Program-made: the position numbers and the translations under genes
The notes under the pieces: model-generated
Seen by the model: only the letters and a program-made list of their open reading frames with translations
What the model was told of the DNA's origin: nothing
Database searches by the model: none
In this document: positions 1-8,218 of the stretch, piece by piece
Layout of the letters: the number at the start of each line of letters is the position of its first letter
Position numbering within the stretch: position 1 is the first letter of the stretch
Source of the DNA: Psychrilyobacter piezotolerans
Lineage (GTDB): Bacteria; Fusobacteriota; Fusobacteriia; Fusobacteriales; Fusobacteriaceae
Assembly: GCF_003391055.1 (NCBI RefSeq)
Contig: NZ_QUAJ01000009.1
Location: 39,175 to 103,174 of the forward strand
Reading direction: 5' to 3'
DNA length: 64,000 bases

Positions 1-384
1 TTGATACGAAGCATTTTTTATTTCTGAGTAATAAAATTTATATGAAAAAAATCTAAAAGCATTCCTGATTATTACACCTTTATCAGTTATTACCATTTTA
101 CTGATCCAGCCTTCTATAATTTGATTTAAAGGCCATAAAAAATAAAAAGCTAAAACAAGCAGAATTCCCCACTCTCCATCTAAAATAAATTTTCTAAGTG
201 TAAAAATAACATAGATTCCAATTAAAATCATAAATCCGGCTATTAATTTATAAACTGTCCCTTTTTTATAGGATATATATTCCACTACCTCATCTTTATC
301 CAGCAATTTTCTTATTACACGGTCTTTTTTGAGTATTTCTTCAATACTCTTTTTCCCGTTGGTTCCCGTATTTGAAGTTTCCAT
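1..384 (-). CDS. membrane protein, 3' part beyond the window (partial)
   Basis: An open frame of 128 codons begins with ATG at 384 and runs without a stop off the left edge. A good ribosome binding site (AGGAGAA) lies just upstream of the ATG on the minus strand. The first ~45 residues are charged and soluble, then two hydrophobic segments (about residues 47-64 and 72-90) are separated by a short loop, and a stretch follows in which residues such as MVITDKGVIIRN resemble the start of a bacterial PH-like (YdbT/bPH) domain. I infer a small membrane protein with a cytoplasmic PH-like domain; the exact function is unknown because the C-terminus is missing. Confidence 0.6.
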   Translation of the reverse strand, partial: METSNTGTNGKKSIEEILKKDRVIRKLLDKDEVVEYISYKKGTVYKLIAGFMILIGIYVIFTLRKFILDGEWGILLVLAFYFLWPLNQIIEGWISKMVITDKGVIIRNAFRFFSYKFYYSEIKNASYQ

Positions 385-437
385 ATTATTTCTTCTCCTA
401 TCAATTTTTTTACCACGGATTTGCCCACTTTTAAATC

Positions 438-694
438 GAAGTTTATAGTCGTTCAGCTTCGGCAGTACTGTTCCTACAACAACGATTGTGACTTACTCTG
501 CTAAGACAAGATGGTTATAGCTTCGGTTTCTCTAATTTGAGAGAAACCATAAGAAGGAGGAGTAAGAATCTTCTTAAACTTCTTTGGTTCTGTTTCTCAG
601 ATCAAGTCACATTTAAAATTAGGTTGATTTACATCTAATTTTGATACTTGTGAATCTAAATAGAAAAAAATTAAAATCTAAGGGTTCCACCCTT
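438..694 (-). repeat. composite intergenic repeat, copy 1
   Basis: This gene-free stretch (385-752) is largely a composite repeat also found at about 2136-2430 and 16738-16892. The outer ~60 bases (438-499) align with the reverse complement of 16832-16892 at roughly 85-90% by eye, sharing the block TTCCTACAACAACGAT. The other end carries a small hairpin AAGGGT-tcc-ACCCTT (about 680-694), present in all three copies. In between are further shared blocks (CTTCTTTGGTTC). No credible coding frame was seen. Confidence 0.7.
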
Positions 695-752
695 GTATAA
701 TGAGATAGAGCTATAAAAGTGCTATCATATGATTTATTTAATTTTCCCTCCT

Positions 753-1757
753 TTAATAATTTTCAAAATCACTGAAAATATTTTCATTTTCACTACTCAA
801 ACGATCTATTTCTTCATAGATTTTATCCATGGTATAATAATAATTTTCATTTCTAATCCCTTTCTTATAATCTCTTTTAGTAATTTCATATTTTTTACCA
901 TCTTTAGCATCCCTAAAGGCATTTTTTTGTATAACCAACATTTTATCTGTTTCCTCTTCAAGAAGAGTGTTATCGAATCGTAAGAAAAATCTATCGATAT
1001 GATTATTATATTTCGAAAATTCTTTCACGAATCCTTTGATAGTTTTAAGGTATTCTTCTTTGGATATTTTTTTCTTCTTCAAGTCCTCTTTATCGGAAAA
1101 AATCATTATTTCTATACGATTATCTTTAAATTTCTTTTTTAAGAGTTCCTTATAGGAATCAACCATCCATTTTTCGCTAATCGTGATACTTATCTCTGGA
1201 GAATATTTCCAAGAAAAATGTTTACTGATCATCTTTTCATAGAATTTATCGACTTCCCTATAAAAAATTACCCTTCTGTAGTTATCGACTATCTCTCCAT
1301 CCCTTATCCATACTCCTACGGGGAATTTTTTATCATGTTTTAGATATCCTCCTATAGCTGGATACCATTTCATACCATGAGCTTCATCTCCGTAATAATT
1401 GTAATAAATTCTAGTTACTACGAAATCAAAGTCATATTTTTCCTTAAAATGTTTTTCCACTCGTTCTTTAACGAGAGGATGGAAAAGATTGACTCCTATA
1501 GGTTTTTTTCCCATTGAATGATATGATTTGTAAAACAAAAACATAAATAAAAATGGTAAAATAAACTTAACTATCATAGTAAAATCTTTACTTTTGATAG
1601 TTTTCCATGAAAAAAATATAAACATAGGAATAACTAACAAAATAAATGGGAACAGTATATTGGGAAAAATAATCAGTAAGACAGAATAAATCACCGCCAA
1701 TATAATTGATTTTCCACCAGTGTTTTTTAATAGTTCTTTAATTTTTTTTATTTCCAT
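753..1757 (-). CDS. hypothetical membrane-anchored protein
   Basis: A 334-residue protein I do not recognise. The N-terminus (residues ~15-80) has three hydrophobic segments (AVIYSVLLIIF, FPFILLVIPMFIFF, FILPFLFMFLFY); the remaining ~250 residues are hydrophilic, lysine-rich and probably soluble. There are no obvious catalytic motifs. The start ATG at 1757 follows an AGGAGG-like site (GGAGGCAAAT). It lies downstream of a gene-free 1.2-kb stretch that contains a c-di-GMP riboswitch on the same strand, but about 800 bases separate them, so control by that riboswitch is doubtful. Codon use and A+T richness match the neighbours. Function unknown. Confidence 0.6.
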   Translation of the reverse strand: MEIKKIKELLKNTGGKSIILAVIYSVLLIIFPNILFPFILLVIPMFIFFSWKTIKSKDFTMIVKFILPFLFMFLFYKSYHSMGKKPIGVNLFHPLVKERVEKHFKEKYDFDFVVTRIYYNYYGDEAHGMKWYPAIGGYLKHDKKFPVGVWIRDGEIVDNYRRVIFYREVDKFYEKMISKHFSWKYSPEISITISEKWMVDSYKELLKKKFKDNRIEIMIFSDKEDLKKKKISKEEYLKTIKGFVKEFSKYNNHIDRFFLRFDNTLLEEETDKMLVIQKNAFRDAKDGKKYEITKRDYKKGIRNENYYYTMDKIYEEIDRLSSENENIFSDFENY

Positions 1758-2135
1758 ATTTGCCTCCTATTTTTGATCTTTCCTTAAAAGTTTCATTTTA
1801 TATTGAAATCCACTGAGTAGATTTAAAAACCTTTGATTCTTCATCACTGAGAAAAGAAATAAAGAATTACACAAAGAATCTTTTTTCAGTCGCATAACTG
1901 AAACTTAGAGTTATGAATATAACTCTGTAGTTGAACTTAGTCAGATATTAGAGATTGTTTGAAATTACAATCTCAATATTCCTGTAGATTACACAGAACT
2001 TATACGAATATTAACTTTCGATATCACTTAATAAAGAAAGTTAAATGTATTACAGATATTTTTAAAGTTTATAGTCATCAGACCCTCTCTCTTACTCTCT
2101 TTCCCTCAAAGGGAGAAAGAATTTTATATTTTAAT

Positions 2136-2430
2136 CGAAGTTTATAGTCGTCCTACTTCTCAGTAATCATCTAGCGAGTTTCGTCGAACCCACCATGTCC
2201 GTCAGGCATCTCACTAAGAAACGGAGATTCATGGCATCTGCCCACCAAGACAATTATAAACTTCTTGACTTTCTTTGGTTCGTTTCTTGTGTCAATACAA
2301 GAAATGAACCCGTATTAAAGAGGGACTCTTTAGAATTTTATTTTTGTCGCAGATTACAGAGATTTCCTTAGATTTTTGTACTCGTGAATCAAAATAAAAA
2401 AAAACTAAAATCTAAGGGTGTCACCCTTAA
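2136..2430 (-). repeat. composite intergenic repeat, copy 2
   Basis: Second copy of the element described at 438-694. It begins with the shared edge GAAGTTTATAGTCG, has an internal block around 2262-2312 (ATAAACTTCTTGACTTTC, then TTTCTTGTGTCAATACAAGAAA) that matches the reverse complement of about 16770-16820, and ends with the hairpin AAGGGT-GTC-ACCCTT at about 2414-2429. The central 2160-2250 part differs from the other copies, so the element appears modular. No coding potential was seen. Confidence 0.7.
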
Positions 2431-2520
2431 CAGACTCTATTTACTTTTTATCTGAAAAAGAAATAGAGGAAAGAAAAGCAGAAACTTTGGAACCTTCTGA
2501 CGCAATATTCTTGATTTTGA

Positions 2521-2566
2521 AAAAATTCTAGAGTTTTGGTGATGCCCCTTGCGGGTAGACTCTCCT
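2521..2566 (-). terminator. second hairpin downstream of the riboswitch
   Basis: On the minus strand AGAGT...ACTCT encloses a small CCC-GCAA-GGG hairpin and is followed by AGAATTTTTTC. The shape suits a backup terminator or a second structured element directly behind the c-di-GMP riboswitch. It could also be an unrelated palindromic repeat. Confidence 0.4.
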
Positions 2567-2567
2567 C

Positions 2568-2665
2568 GATACAAAAAAATACAGACCCCAAAAGATCTGC
2601 AACTGGCTGCCATTTTAAAGGTCCTATAGCTTTGCGTCACAGGATTTCCCCTGTTTTGCCAATAT
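2568..2665 (-). promoter_or_regulatory. cyclic di-GMP-I (GEMM-I) riboswitch with overlapping terminator
   Basis: Read on the minus strand from about 2665, the region has the hallmarks of the GEMM-I aptamer. A short hairpin CAGGG-GAAA-TCCTG (2653-2640) carries a GNRA tetraloop. It is followed by the strongly conserved GACGCAAAGC, then TATAGGACCT (tetraloop-receptor side), ATGGCAGCCAGTTGC, and a 3' hairpin CAGATC-ttttgg-GGTCTG followed by a run of seven T, which is a rho-independent terminator. Known members of this class bind c-di-GMP and control motility, adhesion and exopolysaccharide genes in clostridia and fusobacteria. A 67-codon open frame over this region is an artefact of the structured RNA. 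No gene lies directly downstream; the next minus-strand gene starts about 800 bases away. Confidence 0.85.
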
Positions 2666-3018
2666 TTTTAATTTTTAATTAAAAAATTGTTGTTTTTTAA
2701 TTAAAAGTGAAGTGTTTTTAACTATTTCTTTATAGAGTAGAACATTTTCTTTTTGTTGTCAACTTTTACAATATCTGACAATTATAATTTTTTATAGTTT
2801 AGCTTAATAAGTTTTTCTTCCCCATGAGCCTTATTGTACTTACAGCCAGGATTTTGAAACTTTACTGCCATCCTCATGATTTCGATCCCTCTTCTCATTC
2901 AGGTAGTTATTTGATATAATTATACTAAAAATATATATAAAATAAAAAGATATTAAAGATGTCACATTAATATGATATGGGTATAAATAAAAAAACCTAG
3001 GTAGAAGGGAGAATTAAT

Positions 3019-3885
3019 ATGGATATAAGACAATTAAAATATTTTTTAGCTATCGCAGAGACAAGAAATATAACTAAGGCAGCAAAAAAACTATATATTT
3101 CCCAGCCGCCACTGAGTCAGCAGCTAAAATTATTGGAGGAAGAATTAGGAGTAACTCTGTTAGAAAGAAGCACCCGTAAGATGAAACTTACTGAAGCCGG
3201 AAAATTATTACAGCATCGTGCCAAACAGATCATTGAACTTATGGAAACTTCTGTAAAGGAGATTAAGAATTTAAATTTAGGAGGTAAGGGAATTCTTTCC
3301 ATTGGATTTGTTTCGTCTTCAGGAGCCATTCTTCTGCCAGAACAAATTCATAATTTCTATAAGGAATATCCCGAGATTAATTTTCAAATGAAGGAAGGAA
3401 ATACATATAAAATTTTAGACCTGTTAAATAATGGGATGATTGAGATTGGAATAGTCAGAACACCATTTAATACTGAGAATTTTAATCTTATATACCTGCC
3501 TAAGGAACCTATGGTTGCCGTAGTTAGGGAGGATCTGTTTTTTCCCGATTCTCCTAAATCAATATCTTTAAAAGATCTAAAGGATAAGCCTCTGATCTTA
3601 GATAAAAGATTTGAAAATCTGATCACTTCCAGCTGTCATCAAGTTGGATTCCAGCCTACTATTATCTGTGAGGGGGAGGACAATAAATCTATCCTTCTAT
3701 GGACATATACCGGGATGGGAATAGGAATAGTTCCAAAAAGTGCAGCTAAACTTATGCCCAATAAAAATTTGAAGTCGATAATAATAGAGGAGAGTGAATT
3801 AGAAACTCAAACTGTTATTGTCTGGGTAAAGAATCGTCCCCTATCCCAGGTGGCAGAAACATTTTTGTTGAATTTTAAAGAATAA
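3019..3885 (+). CDS. LysR-family transcriptional regulator
   Basis: A 288-residue protein of normal LysR length. The N-terminal winged helix-turn-helix is canonical: residues 1-60 begin MDIRQLKYFLAIAE and contain ITKAAKKLYISQPPLSQQLK, the LysR recognition region. The C-terminal two-lobed effector domain spans about 90-285. The ATG at 3019 is preceded by GAAGGGAG at a good distance. It converges on the minus-strand ridA-moeA-like-xdhC-yqeB run, separated by a bidirectional terminator, so it is not in that operon; whether it regulates it is unknown. The effector cannot be deduced; members often respond to small metabolites and autoregulate. Confidence 0.9.
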   Translation: MDIRQLKYFLAIAETRNITKAAKKLYISQPPLSQQLKLLEEELGVTLLERSTRKMKLTEAGKLLQHRAKQIIELMETSVKEIKNLNLGGKGILSIGFVSSSGAILLPEQIHNFYKEYPEINFQMKEGNTYKILDLLNNGMIEIGIVRTPFNTENFNLIYLPKEPMVAVVREDLFFPDSPKSISLKDLKDKPLILDKRFENLITSSCHQVGFQPTIICEGEDNKSILLWTYTGMGIGIVPKSAAKLMPNKNLKSIIIEESELETQTVIVWVKNRPLSQVAETFLLNFKE

Positions 3886-3942
3886 CGACTGCGATTCTGC
3901 TCTATGGATACACTCAGTTAGTTTCTATATTGGTAGTTAAAA

Positions 3943-3968
3943 AAAAAGAGGCTGACCAGCCTCTTTTT
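3943..3968. terminator. bidirectional terminator between lysR and ridA
   Basis: A perfect 12-base-pair stem (AAAAAGAGGCTG / CAGCCTCTTTTT) with a two-base centre, flanked by A-runs on one side and T-runs on the other. It sits between two converging genes and can terminate both. Confidence 0.9.
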
Positions 3969-3974
3969 ATAGTA

Positions 3975-4322
3975 CTATACTGCTGCTACGACAGAAACTT
4001 CTACCAATAATTCTTCTCTGGCCATTTTTGCTTCTACACATGCTCTGGCAGGGGCAAAACCTTCATTTACCCAGTTATCCCAAACTTCATTCATATCTTG
4101 AAATAATGCCATATCCTTAACATAGATTGTAGCAGATAATATTTTATCCTTATTTGATCCTACGCTGGCTAATAATTCTTCTATTTTTTCAAGTGTTGTA
4201 ATTGTTTGTTCTTTCATATCCTTAGTAGAATCCTTGGCTACCTGCCCGCATAGGTATACGGTATTGTTGTGTACTACTGCTCTGCTCATTCTTTTCTGTG
4301 TTTCATATCTTTTGATTTCCAT
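3975..4322 (-). CDS. ridA: RidA family reactive intermediate/imine deaminase
   Basis: A small protein of about 115 residues of the RidA/YjgF/YER057c family. Family features are seen: an N-terminal [19 protein letters not shown] strand, the central [19 protein letters not shown] helix, and the C-terminal [19 protein letters not shown] segment holding the conserved arginine (in PAR) and the terminal glutamate of the active-site cleft. Family members hydrolyse enamine/imine intermediates released by PLP enzymes. The longer frame from 4334 uses GTG; ATG at 4322 is preferred, with GGTGGAG upstream. This divergent RidA precedes or accompanies molybdenum hydroxylase accessory genes here, as in other purine/xanthine-degrading anaerobes (inference). 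Confidence 0.85.
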   Translation of the reverse strand: MEIKRYETQKRMSRAVVHNNTVYLCGQVAKDSTKDMKEQTITTLEKIEELLASVGSNKDKILSATIYVKDMALFQDMNEVWDNWVNEGFAPARACVEAKMAREELLVEVSVVAAV

Positions 4323-4392
4323 CTTCTTCTCCACCTTTTAATTTATTTTTATCTTCAGTCTGTTTATACAAACTAAAGTTGTTACTTATCTC

Positions 4393-5409
4393 TTATTTAC
4401 CAAAACTGCAATTTGGATATCTGCATATATCGCAGTCCTGGCAAAGACCACCATGACCATACCTCATGATATCTTCCATACTGAGTTTTTCCCCACTGAG
4501 AACTCTGGGTAAGACCAGGTCAAATACAGTTTTTTTACAGTACATCACACAGCCGGGAAGTCCCATGATTGGGATTTCATCCAAATATGAAAGGAGAAAC
4601 ATGGATCCGGGAAGTACCGGGGACCCATAACTTACCAATTCTCCTCCCAACTCAATTATAGAGCTGGGTGTAAGGTCGTCTGGATCTACAGACATACCAC
4701 CTGTACATATTACCATATCTGCTTTATTATTTATATGGGTTTTAATTGCATCCTTTATCATCTCTTTATCATCTGTTACCACAATCTGACCGATCACATC
4801 ACAGTTATATTCAGTCACTTTTTTTTCAACTACAGGTCCGAATTTATCTACTATCCTTTTATGGTAGATCTCGCTCCCTGTGGTTACTATACCGATTTTC
4901 ATCTTTTTAAACTGTTTTACATCTATTAATTTATGAGATGTTATTTGTGCAGCTGACTCCATCTTTGCTTTTTTTATAATGAGGGGGATCACCCTTGCTC
5001 CGGCGATCTTCTCTCCTTTTTTTACAGGAATATTTTCAGGTAATGTAGCAAAGGAGATCTGGCCCAGCATATTCAGTTCAAAGAGCTTTTCTTTGTCTAC
5101 CTTGAGAAGTCCGTCAACTTCTGCATAAAAATCTATCTTTCCCTCTTTTATTTCTTCACTTAAATATACATACTCTCCACAGCCGATCTTTCCTAAAATT
5201 AATGCGGCATCATTTTCATGAAGTTCATCTTCTTTAATTTCAAATATATATATATGTTCCTTACCTAATCTTAGGAGTTTTTCTATATCTTCTTCTTTAA
5301 TTATATGACCCTTCTTAAAGGCTCTTCCCTTAAATTTTCCTGGAATTATCTCTGTTATATCGTGGGAAATAACATGGCCCACTGCATCTTTAGTATCTAT
5401 CCTTTTCAT
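4393..5409 (-). CDS. MoeA/MoaB-like molybdopterin-binding protein with cysteine-rich tail
   Basis: A 338-residue protein. Residues ~1-170 resemble the N-terminal part of MoeA-like accessory proteins (KDAVGHVISHDITEI, GRAFKKGHIIKEEDIEKLL). Residues ~173-315 form a MogA/MoaB-type molybdopterin-binding fold with IGIVTTGSEIY and CTGGMSVDPDDLTP. The extreme C-terminus has clustered cysteines (CQDCDICRYPNC) that could bind a metal or Fe-S centre. Proteins of this type are found beside YqeB and XdhC in the selenium-dependent molybdenum hydroxylase system and probably help insert or modify the molybdenum cofactor. It is 10 bases downstream of xdhC, in the same run. Confidence 0.8.
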   Translation of the reverse strand: MKRIDTKDAVGHVISHDITEIIPGKFKGRAFKKGHIIKEEDIEKLLRLGKEHIYIFEIKEDELHENDAALILGKIGCGEYVYLSEEIKEGKIDFYAEVDGLLKVDKEKLFELNMLGQISFATLPENIPVKKGEKIAGARVIPLIIKKAKMESAAQITSHKLIDVKQFKKMKIGIVTTGSEIYHKRIVDKFGPVVEKKVTEYNCDVIGQIVVTDDKEMIKDAIKTHINNKADMVICTGGMSVDPDDLTPSSIIELGGELVSYGSPVLPGSMFLLSYLDEIPIMGLPGCVMYCKKTVFDLVLPRVLSGEKLSMEDIMRYGHGGLCQDCDICRYPNCSFGK

Positions 5410-5419
5410 AACTCCACTC

Positions 5420-6229
5420 CTATAATATTATGACTTTCACTTCCCTCATATGTTTTCCTGTTCCGTTATTTTTTACTTGGAGGATTTCTGCCATTATTCC
5501 CAGAGCAATTTCAGCAGGGTCTCCATTTGATATATCCAGCCCCACAGGAGAATAGATCTTTAAGAGATCCTCTTTATCTACTCCTTCATCCATTAGATCT
5601 CTGTAACTTTCAACTACTTTTTTTCGGCTCCCGATCATACCTGCATAGGCGATCTTTCGTCCTACCACAGCCTTTAATGCATCCTTGTCACCCAGGTGTC
5701 CACGGGTTACGATAACCAGATAGGATCCCTCATCCAGTGAATAATTTTTTAATATCTCTCCTATATCTCCACAGAGGAGTTCATCGGCTTCAGGAAACCT
5801 TTCTTCATTTACATATTCCTCTCTGTCATCTATTATGACAGTGTACATATTGAGATATTTACCCAGTTTATAGAGGTCTACTCCAAGATGTCCTCCTCCA
5901 GCTATAACCAGCTTTCTCCTCCTCTGGAAAACCTTGATATATCCCCTGACCTTTCCACCGCAGATCATATCCAGACTGCCCTCTGCTGCCAATGTAAATT
6001 CAAACTCCCTGTTTTCACCGATTTTCATAGCTTCTATAGCAGAATTAATCACCTGGAATTCCAGGTTTCCGCCACCTATGGTACCTAAAGTTGTGTGGTC
6101 AAAAAAAACTCCCATGATACTGCCTGATTTGCCGGGGCTGGACCCGTCTACACCTGTGAGAGTTACCAGAGCTGCTTTTTCACCCCTATCTATCCTTTTG
6201 GCTATTTCCAGCATGATTTTTCCTTCCAT
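5420..6229 (-). CDS. xdhC: XdhC/CoxI-family molybdenum hydroxylase maturation protein
   Basis: A 269-residue protein of the XdhC family, which binds molybdenum cofactor and supports its sulfuration before insertion into xanthine dehydrogenase-type enzymes. The N-terminal XdhC/CoxI domain shows ALVTLTGVDGSSPGKSGSIM and TIGGGNLE. The C-terminal Rossmann-like domain starts with KLVIAGGGHLGVDLYKLG and carries the typical YAGMIGSRKKV. Length and domain order are normal. It lies 11 bases after yqeB and 10 before the MoeA-like gene, strongly suggesting one operon. The hydroxylase itself is not in the window. Confidence 0.9.
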   Translation of the reverse strand: MEGKIMLEIAKRIDRGEKAALVTLTGVDGSSPGKSGSIMGVFFDHTTLGTIGGGNLEFQVINSAIEAMKIGENREFEFTLAAEGSLDMICGGKVRGYIKVFQRRRKLVIAGGGHLGVDLYKLGKYLNMYTVIIDDREEYVNEERFPEADELLCGDIGEILKNYSLDEGSYLVIVTRGHLGDKDALKAVVGRKIAYAGMIGSRKKVVESYRDLMDEGVDKEDLLKIYSPVGLDISNGDPAEIALGIMAEILQVKNNGTGKHMREVKVIIL

Positions 6230-6240
6230 CTTCCCTCCTT

Positions 6241-7053
6241 TTAAATTCTAACTTGTTCCTGCTTTCTCCTCAGGTATAGAACTGCTTCCAGAGCTGAACC
6301 GCCGATGTTTCTGGCTTTATCCGATATTGTATAGCAATTCTGCTGCTGATCTTTACGGGGATCCACATCTCCTATCTTAAACCCTTTAGGAACTCTGTAT
6401 CCATCCCTTATAAGACCCCTTAAAATTCCGGTCAGGGGTGATCTCACCTCTATATCTCCTATGAGAGCAAGGACTTCGTCTTTTTCCACGAAATCTCCAA
6501 TACCTTTGATGTTTTTAATAATTCCATGGGCTTCACTGTAGATAACCCTTTCCCGTCCATAGCCCTTTATGACTCCCGGAACTCCGGTGTTCTTCCTGGC
6601 TTCCCCGGAAAAAATCAATCGTCCCAGGTCGTGGCCGCGCATTGTTTCGATGGCAACATCCACATCTTTTCCTGCCGTGAAACCAGGGCCAAGCCCCACA
6701 GTAATAGGAGCCATATGGATATCTGTTCCCAGGTTTTTTTTAGCCAGGATAGCATCGATTACAGCCAATGGCTTTAATTTTTTTATTGTGTCACCATAGG
6801 GATCCACAATTACAGCGATATCTCCTCTATCCAATATTTTATCGACCTCATCTATCCCGTGAGCCAGCACAGCCTTACTTTCTTCTAAGATCAGTTCTTT
6901 TTGGTATACGGCTTCTCCATAACAGACAGTTCTCCTTATAAAAGACGGGTTTTCTGTCTCTAAAACTACGACTCTAAATCCGCTCCTATGAAATTTCTGG
7001 ATCACACCGGAAGCTATGTCTCCTCCGCCCCTTACTATTATCAGCTCAGACAT
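6241..7053 (-). CDS. yqeB: YqeB (EF2563) family selenium-dependent molybdenum hydroxylase accessory protein
   Basis: A 270-residue protein matching the EF2563/YqeB family found with selenium-dependent molybdenum hydroxylases. Visible features are the N-terminal nucleotide-binding-like strand ELIIVRGGGDIASGVI, the conserved VVLETENPSFIRRTVCYGEA with its cysteine, and the central DIHMAPITVGLGPGFTAG block followed by ETMRGHDLG. Its biochemical role is unproven; it is used as a marker of organisms putting labile selenium into purine or xanthine hydroxylases. It is the first gene of the minus-strand accessory operon. Confidence 0.88.
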   Translation of the reverse strand: MSELIIVRGGGDIASGVIQKFHRSGFRVVVLETENPSFIRRTVCYGEAVYQKELILEESKAVLAHGIDEVDKILDRGDIAVIVDPYGDTIKKLKPLAVIDAILAKKNLGTDIHMAPITVGLGPGFTAGKDVDVAIETMRGHDLGRLIFSGEARKNTGVPGVIKGYGRERVIYSEAHGIIKNIKGIGDFVEKDEVLALIGDIEVRSPLTGILRGLIRDGYRVPKGFKIGDVDPRKDQQQNCYTISDKARNIGGSALEAVLYLRRKQEQVRI

Positions 7054-7095
7054 TGTTCCTCCTATTTTCTATTTTTAAGTTATTTTAAAAAATAA

Positions 7096-7114
7096 ACTCC
7101 TAAATAATAGGAGT
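7096..7114 (-). terminator. terminator after the LysM/M23 gene
   Basis: A perfect 7-base-pair stem ACTCCTA / TAGGAGT with a 5-base loop. On the minus strand it is followed by TTTATTTTTT. It lies between the stop of the LysM/M23 gene and the start of yqeB, so yqeB probably has its own promoter. Confidence 0.75.
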
Positions 7115-7148
7115 CTCCTTTTTTATATTTTGGGAAATTATAAGAAAC

Positions 7149-7970
7149 CTAAAATTTCATCGGGTTCATGGATTGATTTTTATACCTGATCTCATAGTGC
7201 AGATGGGGACCGGTGACTCTGCCCGTCTTCCCGGATTTAGCCAGAACCTTTCCTTTTTTTACAGTTTGTCCTTTTTTTACCAGGATTCTATTGAGGTGTG
7301 CAAATCTTGTTTCATAGTTATTTCCGTTGTCTATAATGATGATCTTTCCATACCCGTTCATCCAGCCGGCATAGGTGACTATTCCGCTGTAGGGAGAGTA
7401 TACAGGGGTATTTGTAGAGGCTTTTAAATCTACTCCTGTATGCAGTATTCTTCTGCCTAAAACAGGGTGATCCCTGTACCCGTAGGGGCTGTTTATGGTC
7501 ATGGTCTTTAGGGGCTGCCCAAAGTTTTTTAAAATAGAGTCTTTAGAATTATTTTTATATGTTGTAGTGGAACTGGAACTGAAATTTAGATCTCCCTTAT
7601 TTACCATTTTTCCCAGGTATATTTTATCCCCTTTATAGAGGGTGTTATTTTTTAAATCGTTTATTTTTTTCAAATGATCAACTTTTACGTCATATTTTTT
7701 TGAGATACTATAGAGTGTATCCCCTGATCTCACCATATGATAGCTGCCTTTGTAATTTTTAGAGGGTTTAAGGTATATCTTTTGACCCGAGTATAATAAA
7801 TTGCTTTCTAAGTTATTTATATCCTTTAATTCCGGGACTGGAACATCTCTTTTTTGGGCAATTGAATAGAGTGTATCCCCTTTTTTTACTGTATGATATT
7901 TACTGTTGGAACATGAAATTAAGATAACCGAAGTTATTATTATAAAAAACATCTTTTGTATAGGTCTCAT
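7149..7970 (-). CDS. LysM-M23 lipoprotein, NlpD/EnvC-like cell wall hydrolase or activator
   Basis: A 273-residue lipoprotein. The signal peptide ends in a lipobox (LISC, Cys about residue 20). Two LysM domains follow, each starting with HTVKKGDTLYSIA or HMVRSGDTLYSIS (about residues 26-69 and 78-121), then a C-terminal M23 peptidase domain (about 160-270) with HTGVDLKAS and GPHLHYEIR, which keep the zinc ligands of LytM-type endopeptidases. The layout is that of NlpD-type outer-membrane-anchored proteins, supporting a diderm host. It probably cleaves peptidoglycan cross-links during division; because the metal ligands are intact, it is likely active rather than only a regulator. Confidence 0.9.
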   Translation of the reverse strand: MRPIQKMFFIIITSVILISCSNSKYHTVKKGDTLYSIAQKRDVPVPELKDINNLESNLLYSGQKIYLKPSKNYKGSYHMVRSGDTLYSISKKYDVKVDHLKKINDLKNNTLYKGDKIYLGKMVNKGDLNFSSSSTTTYKNNSKDSILKNFGQPLKTMTINSPYGYRDHPVLGRRILHTGVDLKASTNTPVYSPYSGIVTYAGWMNGYGKIIIIDNGNNYETRFAHLNRILVKKGQTVKKGKVLAKSGKTGRVTGPHLHYEIRYKNQSMNPMKF

Positions 7971-8150
7971 AAACTCTCCTAAGGTTAAAATTTTATATTA
8001 GATTAAAAAATAATAGTTATTAAAATTATACTCTATTTCATTACTTTGTGTAAACAAATGAAGGAAAAATATTGAACTTTTTAGAAAGAAGTACCTGTTT
8101 TATTAAAATGGTGTTAATTTTGTTTCTTTTTTGGGGCTGTTTTAAAAAAA

Positions 8151-8179
8151 TTGCTTTTCTTCAGGAAGTGTTGTATAAA
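8151..8179 (+). promoter_or_regulatory. sigma-70-type promoter for methionine gamma-lyase
   Basis: TTGCTT (8151-8156) and TATAAA (8174-8179) are spaced by 17 bases, 40 bases upstream of the start codon. The ribosome binding site AAGGGGG lies at about 8206-8212. No SAM or T-box leader was seen. Confidence 0.6.
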
Positions 8180-8218
8180 TGTGGTAGGCTGAAATAACAT
8201 TTTTTAAGGGGGCTTAAA

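Larger units (their letters stand above)
1758..2570. other. gene-free stretch with repeats
   Basis: Apart from the composite repeat at about 2136-2430 I see no gene here. Short open frames (e.g. 1959-2147 plus) have no ribosome binding site and no family resemblance. The phrase AGTTTATAGTC occurs twice (about 2069 and 2141), indicating partial tandem copies of the repeat edge. The part from 1790 to 2060 is A+T-rich and unassigned. Confidence 0.55.

Noticed and set aside
1959..2147. 62-codon open frame on the plus strand
   Set aside because: It lies in the repeat-rich spacer, has no ribosome binding site and no recognisable product.
2155..2275. Stretch with G+C-rich palindromes that at first looked like a tRNA
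   Set aside because: No T-loop or acceptor stem can be drawn; it is the variable centre of the composite repeat.
2437..2640. 67-codon open frame on the minus strand
   Set aside because: It coincides with the c-di-GMP riboswitch and its terminator; the codons are structured RNA, with no family resemblance.
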